DNA of 64,000 bases from JAUIKM01 sp964445695. Lineage in GTDB: Bacteria > Bacteroidota > Ignavibacteria > Kapaibacteriales > UBA7675. This document shows positions 53,534-60,933 of the stretch, one piece after another (the stretch's first letter is position 1; each line of letters starts with the position of its first letter). Below the pieces are notes generated by a model. The model did not search any database and was not told where the DNA came from. It worked only from the letters and a program-made list of their open reading frames with translations. A program made the translations under genes and the position numbers. Where the stretch lies: the NCBI GenBank assembly GCA_964445695.1, contig CAYULF010000016.1, positions 1 to 64,000 of the forward strand, in the 5' to 3' direction.

Positions 53534-54223
53534 ATGAGCACGCAAGTTCAGAACATGTTCGCCCGTATCGCCGGTCGTTACGACCGCGGAAACGACATCC
53601 TTTCGATGGGCATTCACCATGCCTGGCGACGCCGTACCGTTCGCGAATCCATCGCCGCCGAGGGCATGTCCGTGCTGGACTGCGCCACCGGCACCGGTGA
53701 TCTTGCCATTGAATTCAAACGTTGCGTCGGCGACAAAGGAAACGTCATCGGCACGGACTTCTGCCGCGAGATGCTGGACTTTGCACCGGCCAAGGCGCGC
53801 GCGCAAAAACTCGACGTCCGCTTTGAAATCGCCGATGCGATGGACCTGCAGTATAAGGACAACAGCTTCGACGTCGCATCGATTGCCTTCGGCATTCGCA
53901 ATGTCGACTCGGCCGAACAATGCCTGCGCGAGCTGGCGCGCGTCGTGCGCCCCGGCGGTCAGGTGGTCGTCCTCGAATTCGGGCAGCCGCGCGGCTGGTT
54001 CCGTTTTCCCTATGCCGCGTACAGCAAATTGATCCTGCCTTTCCTCGGACGCATCGTCTCGGGCGACCGCGACGCCTACGAATATCTCCACGATACAAGT
54101 TCGCGTTTTCCGTGCCGCGAGGACTTCATCGCCATGATGGACGGCACCGGCGCATATTCTTCCAGCCGTTGGGTCGAGCTATCCTTCGGCATCGCCTACA
54201 TTTATTTCGGAACCGTCCGCTGA
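53534..54223 (+). CDS. ubiE: Demethylmenaquinone methyltransferase
   Basis: A 229-residue SAM-dependent methyltransferase for the last step of menaquinone synthesis. UbiE/MenG blocks: VQNMFARIAGRYDRGNDILSMGIHHAWRR, motif I VLDCATGTGDLAIEF, DFCREMLDFA and FGIRNVDSAEQCLRELARVVRPGGQVVVLEFGQP in pieces along the chain, and a C-terminal YIYFGTVR. The genome therefore respires with menaquinone. menA starts 5 bases after its stop, so they form an operon. Confidence 0.92.
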   Translation: MSTQVQNMFARIAGRYDRGNDILSMGIHHAWRRRTVRESIAAEGMSVLDCATGTGDLAIEFKRCVGDKGNVIGTDFCREMLDFAPAKARAQKLDVRFEIADAMDLQYKDNSFDVASIAFGIRNVDSAEQCLRELARVVRPGGQVVVLEFGQPRGWFRFPYAAYSKLILPFLGRIVSGDRDAYEYLHDTSSRFPCREDFIAMMDGTGAYSSSRWVELSFGIAYIYFGTVR

Positions 54224-54228
54224 GCGAT

Positions 54229-55110
54229 ATGCCAGACCTGAAGATGTGGATCGAGGCTTCGCGGCCGCGCACACTGGCCGCCGCCGTCATTCCCGTGGGC
54301 CTGGCCGCCGCACTGGCGTTTGCCGACGGCGTCTTTGACGCGTTGCCCGTGCTGGTCGCGCTCACCTGCGCACTACTGATCCAGGTGGCGACCAACTTTA
54401 TCAACGAAATCTACGACTTCAAACGCGGGGCCGACACGGCCGAGCGCCTCGGACCGCGGCGTCAGGTGGCCGCCGGCATCATTTCCGTTGCGCAGATGCG
54501 CAGCGCGACCATCGTGGTTGTGCTGACGGCATTCGTGCTGGGACTGTACCTGGTGCAACACGCCGGCTGGGAGATTCTGCTCGTCGGCCTGCTCTCGCTG
54601 CTATTTGCATGGGCATATACCGGCGGTCCCTTTCCGCTGGCGTACAAGGGACTCGGCGAAGTCTTCGTCTTCCTGTTTTTCGGACTTACGGCGCTGGCGG
54701 GGACCTATTACGTGCAGGCGCTGACGCTGGGCTGGCCGGCGATCCTGCTGGCGATTGTGCCGGGCGTGCACTCGTCCAATATTCTGGGCGTGAACAATCT
54801 GCGCGACATTGATACGGACCCCAAAGCAGGCAAACGCACGCTGGCGGTGCGGATAGGCGCGCGCAATGCGCGCATTCTGTACATCGCTCTGACCGTCCTG
54901 GCGCTGCTGGCGCCGCTCGGGCTGTTGTACTTCGGCTACAGCCCGTGGTTGTTGATTTCACTGGCGGCGGCCGTCCCGGCGCTGAAACTGATCCGACAGG
55001 TCGGTACGCTGAGCGGCGCGGCGCTGAACGCCGTCCTGGCCGGAACCGCCAAACTGCTGCTGCTGCACGGTTTGCTGCTGGCGACAGGCCTGATACTCGG
55101 CACGCTCTGA
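54229..55110 (+). CDS. menA: 1,4-dihydroxy-2-naphthoate octaprenyltransferase
   Basis: A 293-residue UbiA-family membrane enzyme with about nine transmembrane segments. It attaches the polyprenyl chain to 1,4-dihydroxy-2-naphthoate. The Asp-rich motif NFINEIYDFKRGADTAER (first) and NNLRDIDTDPKAGKRTLAVRIG (second) bind the prenyl diphosphate. Opening WIEASRPRTLAAAVIPVGLA is typical of MenA. In operon with ubiE. Confidence 0.92.
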   Translation: MPDLKMWIEASRPRTLAAAVIPVGLAAALAFADGVFDALPVLVALTCALLIQVATNFINEIYDFKRGADTAERLGPRRQVAAGIISVAQMRSATIVVVLTAFVLGLYLVQHAGWEILLVGLLSLLFAWAYTGGPFPLAYKGLGEVFVFLFFGLTALAGTYYVQALTLGWPAILLAIVPGVHSSNILGVNNLRDIDTDPKAGKRTLAVRIGARNARILYIALTVLALLAPLGLLYFGYSPWLLISLAAAVPALKLIRQVGTLSGAALNAVLAGTAKLLLLHGLLLATGLILGTL

Positions 55111-55216
55111 CGCGGCGACCGACACGAGGGCCAGACTCTTCCGGCGCCGAGCGCAGCGGGCCAAACAAGAAAATCATGTCAGAAATTTCATGGCGGAGAA
55201 AACGGGGGAACTGTTT

Positions 55217-56128
55217 ATGCCTTCCACAGATGCCGATGCAGGGGTAGAAATGGATCAAAACGACCAGCACGATCAGTTGTACGGCGGTGCGGCCGCACGC
55301 TCCGACGCCGCCAACGGCAGTAAACACGACTACAGGCGGATCACCACGCGCGTCCTGCAAAAAATGAAAAGGGAAGGCTACCGCTTTTCCAGCCTGACGG
55401 CCTACGACGCCCTGTTTGCACGCATCTTTGACGAAGCCGGCATCGACATTATCCTGGTGGGGGACTCGGTCGGCAATGTGATCCAGGGCCACGAAACCAC
55501 GTTGCCGGTGACGCTGGACGAAATTATCTACCACACGCGGGCCGTGCGGCGCGGCGTGCAACGCGCCATGGTCGTGGCGGACATGCCGTTTATGTCCTTT
55601 CAGGTCTCGACCAACGAAGCGTTCCGCAATGCGGGGAGGCTGATGAAAGAAGGCGGCGCGGAAGCCGTGAAACTGGAAGGCGGTAAACGAGTTGTTAAAA
55701 CCGTCCGACGCATGACGGCGGCGGGAATCCCGGTGATGGGCCACCTGGGGCTGACGCCGCAGAGCATTCATCAGTTCGGCGGTTACCAGGCGCGCGGACG
55801 TTCCAAAGAGGAAGCCGAACAGATTATGCGCGACGCCAAAGCACTGGAAGACGCGGGCGCCTTTGCAATTGTGCTCGAAAAAATTCCGGCGCAACTGGCG
55901 GCGGACGTCAGCGCGGCGTTAAAGATCCCGACTATCGGCATCGGTGCCGGAGCGGGCTGCGACGGACAGGTGCTGGTGTTTACCGACATGCTCGGGCTGA
56001 CGGTGGACTTTAATCCGCGTTTTGTGCGGCAGTACGACAACCTGCGCGAACGCATCAACGGCGCGGTGGCCGGCTACCGCGGCGACGTGCGCGACGGCAC
56101 GTTTCCGTCGCAAGAAGAGAGTTACTGA
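55217..56128 (+). CDS. panB: 3-methyl-2-oxobutanoate hydroxymethyltransferase
   Basis: A 303-residue enzyme of pantothenate (coenzyme A) synthesis that adds a hydroxymethyl group from methylene-tetrahydrofolate to ketoisovalerate. Family motifs: SSLTAYDALFARIFDEAGID, VGDSVGNVIQGHETTLPVTL, ADMPFMSFQVS, KLEGG and GHLGLTPQSIHQFGGYQ. The N-terminus is about 35 residues longer than usual and Asp/Gln-rich. Start options are ATG 55,190, 55,217 and 55,250; 55,217 has a GGGGGA site upstream. Its stop overlaps the next start. Confidence 0.92.
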   Translation: MPSTDADAGVEMDQNDQHDQLYGGAAARSDAANGSKHDYRRITTRVLQKMKREGYRFSSLTAYDALFARIFDEAGIDIILVGDSVGNVIQGHETTLPVTLDEIIYHTRAVRRGVQRAMVVADMPFMSFQVSTNEAFRNAGRLMKEGGAEAVKLEGGKRVVKTVRRMTAAGIPVMGHLGLTPQSIHQFGGYQARGRSKEEAEQIMRDAKALEDAGAFAIVLEKIPAQLAADVSAALKIPTIGIGAGAGCDGQVLVFTDMLGLTVDFNPRFVRQYDNLRERINGAVAGYRGDVRDGTFPSQEESY

Positions 56129-56538
56129 TGTCAATGTTTTCACTTAACAAACGCGTGGTCGCTGCGGCCTTGTTAACATGCTGCGCGGCCGTGTTTCTGG
56201 GCGGCTGCGACGACGATCTGATCGATTCGCCGGATCAGATCGTCTTTCCCGAAACCGATGTCTCCTACCTGCGTCACGTCCAGCCTTTGTTTAATGTTTC
56301 CTGCAACTTCAGCGGCTGCCACAGCCTGGAGTCCCGCGCCGGCGACCTGGCATTGACTTCACATTTTGACGCCACGCTCAAGGCCGGCATGGTGATCCCC
56401 GGCGAGCCCGATCGTTCTTTACTGGTGCAGATAATTCGCGGCACGAGCCCGCATCCGGCCAGCTTCCAGGCGCGCGTCAACCAGAATCACAAGGACGGCA
56501 TTGCGCAGTGGGTACTCGAAGGCGCCGGGCCGGAATAA
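56128..56538 (+). CDS. Small lipoprotein with a CX4CH haem-like motif
   Basis: A 136-residue exported protein: signal MSMFSLNKRVVAAALLTCCA with lipobox LGGC (about residue 27) and a mature part with SYLRHVQPLFNVSCNFSGCH. The CNFSGCH stretch is a c-type haem motif with four spacing residues (CX4CH), as seen in planctomycete-type cytochrome domains, which also carry the HVQPLF opening. The start overlaps the panB stop (TGATG), although the two have no evident common role. Confidence 0.7.
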   Translation: MSMFSLNKRVVAAALLTCCAAVFLGGCDDDLIDSPDQIVFPETDVSYLRHVQPLFNVSCNFSGCHSLESRAGDLALTSHFDATLKAGMVIPGEPDRSLLVQIIRGTSPHPASFQARVNQNHKDGIAQWVLEGAGPE

Positions 56539-56676
56539 AACATTTCAGGGATTTTTGGCGACATCTGACCGCTTTGAGCTGCTCGTTTAACTCGCATCTC
56601 AGGCTCCGGTGAATTTTCGCTCGTCGCGCAGATGAAAACCGGCGCGTGTTTAAGCTGCCTTTGCGCTTTGAGTTGT

Positions 56677-57051
56677 TTACTCGAAGAGGCCTTCATCGCG
56701 GATTAACATCAAAATCGAAGACTGCGGCAGGATGATGTATTCCTCGCTGTTAAACTCAATTTCGTGCGAGTCTTTCTGCACGTAGATTGCCAGATCTCCG
56801 ACGTGCACCTGAAGCGGGATGTACTTCACTTTTTCGCTTGACGACTTCCAGGCTTCGTCGCTGTCTTCCTGAAAGGGAATCGGAAATCCGGGACCAACTT
56901 TAACCACGTAGCCGCTGCGCACTTTTTCCTTTTCGGTTACGCTGGGCGGCAGGTAGAGGCCCGCACGCGTTCGTTCGTTTTGCGACCTGGGTTTCAGCAG
57001 CACCCTGTCGCCGATCACTACAAACTTTTCACTCGCCGCGTCGATGTCCAC
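56677..57051 (-). CDS. GroES-like (Cpn10 family) protein without GroEL partner nearby
   Basis: A 124-residue protein from GTG 57,051 (GGAG at 9 bases). The Cpn10 pattern is clear: VIGDRVLLKPRSQNERTRAGLYLPPS, GYVVKVGPG, and a late VGDLAIYVQKDSHEIEFNSEEYIILPQSSI. It has a 20-residue insertion (EDSDEAWKSSSEKVKYIPLQ) in the mobile-loop/middle region and is not next to a groEL gene. It may be a second, specialised co-chaperone. Confidence 0.82.
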   Translation of the reverse strand: MDIDAASEKFVVIGDRVLLKPRSQNERTRAGLYLPPSVTEKEKVRSGYVVKVGPGFPIPFQEDSDEAWKSSSEKVKYIPLQVHVGDLAIYVQKDSHEIEFNSEEYIILPQSSILMLIRDEGLFE

Positions 57052-57135
57052 CTTGGTCTTCTCCTGCTTGTACTTGAGGCTGCCGCCGAATTACCGTCGC
57101 CCGACGACGCGCTTCCACTTGTCGTGTACCCGCAA

Positions 57136-57795
57136 TCAATATTCGCGCATGATCTGGTCGAGCGGCTTGCGGCTCAGGTTTGGCACCGCGGCTTCGCTGG
57201 CGGGAAATCCGACCGGAATCAGCAGCACCGGCGTTTCGTTGGCCGGCCGCTCCAGAATGGCGTTGAGAAATTTCATCGGGCTCGGCGTGTGCGTCAGTGT
57301 GGCCAGGCCCGCGTTGTGCAGCGCGGCAATCAACATGCCGGCCGCCAGACCGACCGATTCGTTCACGTAGTAGTTTTTGAGGCGCTTGCCGTTTTCGCCC
57401 TGGCGGTAAACCTGTTTGAACACGACGATCAGCGCCGGCGCAATTTCCAGGAATTCCTTGTCGGCATTGGTGCCGAAGGGAAGCAGGTCTTCCAGCCATT
57501 CATCCGACATGCGGCCGCTGTAATTGAGACGTTCTTCGTGTTCCGCGCCTTCGCGTATCCGGCGTTTGACCTCCGGATCCTGCACCAGGCAGAAAAACCA
57601 GGGCTGTTTATGCGCTCCCGAGGGTGCGGTTCCGGCCGTGCGGATGGCCTCGCGCACCACTTCCAGCGGAATCGGTTCCGGTGAAAACTCGCGCACCGTG
57701 CGCCGTTTGTTGAGCAGAGTATAGAGGTCTTCGGCGCGGCGGCGCATGTCGTCCGGTTTACGGATCTCAAATTCGAGTGGTATGAAGTTTTCCAT
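57136..57795 (-). CDS. Nitroreductase family protein, bacterial iodotyrosine-deiodinase-like
   Basis: A 219-residue flavoenzyme-type protein beginning MENFIPLEFEIRKPDDM. Family motifs: LLNKRRTVREFSPEPIP (FMN-binding arginines), TAGTAPSGAHKQPWFFCLV, NYYVNESVGLAAGMLIAALH and LTHTPSPMKFLNAIL. The combination, including the KNYYVNESVG lid segment, matches the iodotyrosine deiodinase/BluB branch of nitroreductases. It reductively dehalogenates or acts on an unknown substrate here. ATG 57,795 chosen. The upstream 453-base stretch 57,796-58,248 has no gene I can support. Confidence 0.8.
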   Translation of the reverse strand: MENFIPLEFEIRKPDDMRRRAEDLYTLLNKRRTVREFSPEPIPLEVVREAIRTAGTAPSGAHKQPWFFCLVQDPEVKRRIREGAEHEERLNYSGRMSDEWLEDLLPFGTNADKEFLEIAPALIVVFKQVYRQGENGKRLKNYYVNESVGLAAGMLIAALHNAGLATLTHTPSPMKFLNAILERPANETPVLLIPVGFPASEAAVPNLSRKPLDQIMREY

Positions 57796-58248
57796 GTCGC
57801 TGTTAGGATAAACTGTCGGCATCGTTCGGCCGGTTTGGTCGGCCGACAATTAAAAACGCCGAAACTAACAAAATTTTCGGCCACGTCAGGCGGGCCGACG
57901 GTGGCGTCGATCCGGCCGGTGAGCCTTGCCATGCGATGGTCAACACGCGCCGACTCTGAAAAGTTTTCTGACCGCGAATATACCGCCCCGCCGCGTAAGG
58001 ATGTCGCGTTTCCCGAAAGCGAAGTATCGGCGTGTGCTCCCGTGTTGCTCCTGATTGGCCGGCGCCGCGCGCTCAATACCGGATTCGGGACACAACATCA
58101 CAAACGGGCGGGGCGGAAAGTGCCGGGCGGCGGAGCGGATCAGGTCCGGCTGTCGCCGGAGCCGACCCGCATTATACCCGGCGGAAAATGGTTTTGAAGG
58201 CAGGTATTATTCAGCTCTCAGTCGGAGCTTCCGTAAGTATCGGGGTCG

Positions 58249-58533
58249 TCAGAGTGTGCGCGAGCGGCGTTTGATGTCCGGCCAGAATTCTCCGCCGGGG
58301 CGCGTGGTTTCAACGGGTTTGGCCTTGGCCGGCTCAGCGGTCCGGCGCAGCGCCGCCGTGCGTTTTACCTGTTCCATCAGCAGGTCGGAGTGGTAAAACC
58401 CACGCGCATTGATCTCTTTGGTTTCAACCGGCAGTTCCGGATATCCGGCGCCCATTCGCAGCATCATGTACACCATTACCGGCAGTGCGATGGCCAGCAA
58501 AAGCATGTCGGAGGTTAAGGGCATGCTCATCAT
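58249..58533 (-). CDS. Small single-TM protein under a MarR-type operator
   Basis: A 94-residue protein with one Met-rich transmembrane segment near the N-terminus (PLTSDMLLLAIALPVMVYMM) and a basic, Arg/Lys/Thr-rich tail. GGAG lies 8 bases before ATG 58,533. No family is recognised. Its start is 43 bases downstream of a palindrome (58,576-58,593) matching the one before marR, so it is likely a MarR target. Confidence 0.55.
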   Translation of the reverse strand: MMSMPLTSDMLLLAIALPVMVYMMLRMGAGYPELPVETKEINARGFYHSDLLMEQVKRTAALRRTAEPAKAKPVETTRPGGEFWPDIKRRSRTL

Positions 58534-58575
58534 GATTATTCTCCCTTGAGATGCGTCAACTACGTGATATGCAAA

Positions 58576-58593
58576 CTGTTGACATCTCAACTA
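58576..58593. promoter_or_regulatory. Predicted MarR operator 1
   Basis: CTGTTGACATCTCAACTA is an imperfect palindrome. It matches the reverse complement of the site at 59,131-59,148 in 14 of 18 bases (shared TGTTGACATnT and AACTA). It lies between the small membrane protein gene and marR. Confidence 0.55.
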
Positions 58594-58613
58594 TTGTGGT
58601 AAAAAAAATGCTC

Positions 58614-59111
58614 TCAAAGTTTGGGGTCAAAACGATCGAGGCCGATACGTACCTTGCGGGTCAGCGCCAGAAGGGTCCGGCATTCGTCTTCCGTCATCGA
58701 TTGCATCACCTGCAATACCGACTCAATGTAGCGCTGGTCCAGCTCATCAATCAACTTCCGACCCGCGTCGGTCAGGTGAATGTGATGCGTGCGGCGGTCG
58801 TGCTCCAGGCGTTCGCGCCACAGCAGGCCCAGCTTCTCAAGGCGGTCCACCAGCCCGGTGATGTTGGACTTGTCCACCAGCAGCATCTCGCTCAGGGACT
58901 TCTGCGTCAGCGGTTCTTCCGAATCCTTCAGCAGCACCAACACGTTGAACTGGGACTCCGATGACAGTTCGTCGCGGAACAAATTGCGCGACGCCTTGCG
59001 CAGCAATTGCGAGGTCCACCAGATCGCCATCAGGCTCTCGTGCCGCACCGACTTGATATGGATCGGCAGTTCGGCGTGTGGACTCGCGCTATGTTCCCTG
59101 TTCTTTTTCAC
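58614..59111 (-). CDS. MarR family transcriptional regulator
   Basis: A 165-residue winged-helix regulator. SESQFNVLVLLKDSEEPLTQKSLSEMLLVDKSNITGLVDRLEKLGLLWRERLEHDRRTHHIHLTDAGRKLIDEL is the MarR core (winged helix at about residues 50-115) seen here in pieces. MarR proteins usually repress efflux or stress genes until a small ligand binds. Palindromes on both sides of the gene suggest it controls itself, the downstream small membrane protein and possibly the DUF454 gene on the other strand. Confidence 0.88.
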   Translation of the reverse strand: MKKNREHSASPHAELPIHIKSVRHESLMAIWWTSQLLRKASRNLFRDELSSESQFNVLVLLKDSEEPLTQKSLSEMLLVDKSNITGLVDRLEKLGLLWRERLEHDRRTHHIHLTDAGRKLIDELDQRYIESVLQVMQSMTEDECRTLLALTRKVRIGLDRFDPKL

Positions 59112-59130
59112 AGCGGCAATATAGCATCAA

Positions 59131-59148
59131 TAGTTTACATGTCAACTA
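59131..59148. promoter_or_regulatory. Predicted MarR operator 2
   Basis: TAGTTTACATGTCAACTA is nearly perfectly palindromic around ACATGT. It lies 20 bases upstream of the marR start codon, where it would overlap the promoter. It matches the site at 58,576-58,593. Confidence 0.6.
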
Positions 59149-59151
59149 TAA

Positions 59152-59176
59152 AAATGACAAAGCTGTCATTTTTTTT
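59152..59176 (+). other. AT-rich hairpin or third palindrome next to the marR operator
   Basis: AAATGACA AAGC TGTCATTT is a perfect 8-bp inverted repeat ending in a run of T on the plus strand. It may be a second half of the operator region (TGACA half-site as in the other palindromes) or a weak terminator. Confidence 0.4.
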
Positions 59177-59330
59177 GCGGAGGGACTTTCAGGGGGACGG
59201 CGGGAGAAAATCTGCGGCGGGCTGCTGCGGGTGATAATATTGGCCGTGCCGAAACGTGTTAGTGCTCACGTTTTAGCGGTCTTCGCGGCGGGTCCCGACG
59301 GGCCTTTTCCACTCCATTTCCGGAAGCCAC

Positions 59331-59804
59331 GTGAGCAGGTCTGAGCATCCCGAAGTCAAAGTAGCTGACAGCAAATTCAAACGCGGACTGCTGATTACCG
59401 CGGGCAGCGTCTCGCTCAGCCTCGGCATTATCGGCATCTTTGTTCCGGTCATGCCGACGACGTCCTTTCTGCTTCTGGCCGCCGCCTGTTACGTGCGCAG
59501 CTCCAAACGCCTCTACGTCTGGCTTATCACCAACCGCTATTTCGGCGAATACATCCGCAATTACCGCGAAAAACGCGGCATTCCGATGAAAGCCAAGGTC
59601 ACGACCATCAGCTTGCTGTGGATCATGATCTCCTCTTCCGCCATCTTTGCCGTCGATGTTCTCTGGGTGCGCATCATGCTCTTCGGCATCGCCGTCGGCG
59701 TCACCATCCACGTCGCCATGATCAAGACTTACCGTCCCGAAGACTACCCCGATGATGCGCCCGCAACATCCGCGGCGGCGGCGGCAAACAGCGATAAAGC
59801 CTGA
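59331..59804 (+). CDS. YbaN/DUF454 family inner-membrane protein
   Basis: A 157-residue protein starting at GTG 59,331 with KFKRGLLITAGSVSLSLGIIGIFVPVMPTTSFLLLAAACYVRSSKRLYVWLI, typical of DUF454 (YbaN): two membrane segments around LPTTPFLLLAA-like sequence, then NRYFGEYIRNYREKRGIP and two more hydrophobic stretches. The function of this family is unknown. Transcribed divergently from marR. Confidence 0.8.
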   Translation: MSRSEHPEVKVADSKFKRGLLITAGSVSLSLGIIGIFVPVMPTTSFLLLAAACYVRSSKRLYVWLITNRYFGEYIRNYREKRGIPMKAKVTTISLLWIMISSSAIFAVDVLWVRIMLFGIAVGVTIHVAMIKTYRPEDYPDDAPATSAAAAANSDKA

Positions 59805-60071
59805 TTTATTGCCGTTTTCGGGGCTTTTGGCGTCATTCTTACCCCTGCTGCCGGATAATTGCGTCCAGATTAAATTTTTCACCTGAAGCGCCGGGCGTTT
59901 GCATCAGCGGCATTTCGATGCGTAAATTGTCAAACTGCGATTTCCGGCGTACCCCTCGGGCCAATTCTCCGACCGGCCGGCGCATACGCCTGGTTTTCGC
60001 GTTTGCGTAGTTCGCCAACATTTCATATCCGTGCTTAATTATCAACTTCACGTCATCTTAATGAGGTACTT

Positions 60072-60683
60072 ATGCGTACGCTTACCCGTTCGTTGTTACT
60101 GGCCTTTGCATTGCTGTTCACGCTTAATTTCACAAACACTATGACTGCCGGCCCCGCCCCGCAAGGCGAAATGGGCGAAGAAGAAATGGCCGCCATGATG
60201 CAAGCCTGGGAAAACTTCGCCACACCCGGTGAAGTCCACATGGGCATGCAAAACATGGTCGGCGAGTGGAAAACCGTATCCAAACACTGGATGGGCCCGG
60301 GCGAACCCGCCGTCAGTAACGGCACCGCTACCTACAAAATGGTGATGGGCGACCGCTACCTGGAAGGCTGGCACAAATCCGACACGCCCTTCGGCCCGAT
60401 GGAAGGCCGCTCCGTCATGGCCTACGACAACGCCATGAAAATGTACTTCAGCACCTGGATCGACAACATGGGCACCGGCCTGACGATCATGAGCGGCAAC
60501 TTCGACGAAAAAACGATGACCTACACGATGACCGGCAAAATGACCGAGCCCATGTCCGCAACGATGATGGACATCCGTACGGAATTGAAAATCATCAGCA
60601 ATGACGAAAACACGTTCACGATGTGGGGCAAACAGGGCGGCCAGGAATTCAAAATGATGGAAATGACCTATACGCGCGCCTGA
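60072..60683 (+). CDS. DUF1579 family exported protein
   Basis: A 203-residue protein with a signal peptide (MRTLTRSLLLAFALLFTLNF, cleavage after TAG near residue 26), a Met-rich spacer and the DUF1579 domain: MVGEWKTVSKHWMGPGEP, GDRYLEGWHKSDTPFGPMEG and MKMYFSTWIDNMGTGLTIMSG. The domain is a small beta-barrel (lipocalin-like) of unknown function. The gene ends before a strong terminator. Confidence 0.82.
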   Translation: MRTLTRSLLLAFALLFTLNFTNTMTAGPAPQGEMGEEEMAAMMQAWENFATPGEVHMGMQNMVGEWKTVSKHWMGPGEPAVSNGTATYKMVMGDRYLEGWHKSDTPFGPMEGRSVMAYDNAMKMYFSTWIDNMGTGLTIMSGNFDEKTMTYTMTGKMTEPMSATMMDIRTELKIISNDENTFTMWGKQGGQEFKMMEMTYTRA

Positions 60684-60730
60684 TTGCGCCGTTGAACGCG
60701 GTTATGCCGCGGGTCTTTTCGCACTTTACA

Positions 60731-60767
60731 GGGGGCTTGCCACAGCTGTGGCGCCCCTTTTTTCTTT
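60731..60767 (+). terminator. Rho-independent terminator after DUF1579 gene
   Basis: A long stem (GGGGC ... GCCACAGCTGTGGC ... GCCCC) is followed by CTTTTTTCTTTTTG. The short dispersed motif TTTTTGTTCGTCACCG starts in this T-run (60,758-60,780) and a CCGCG/CGCGG hairpin follows. Confidence 0.85.
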
Positions 60768-60933
60768 TTGTTCGTCACCGCGATTCAAACGCGGGGCGTG
60801 CGCGCCGGTTCAGCGTTGATGCGCCCACGGCCAAATGTCCTGATTCAAATTCACAAGACTGTGTATTTTAGGCCGTTCCAACCTCAGTATTCAGGCAAGT
60901 CGAAAAACATCGGAATCATTCCAGGGGAGTTGC

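Noticed and set aside
57835..58197. 120-residue plus-strand frame in the gap after the deiodinase-like gene
   Set aside because: No recognisable domain or ribosome-binding site; low-complexity Arg/Gly/Pro composition, and it starts inside the divergent promoter region.
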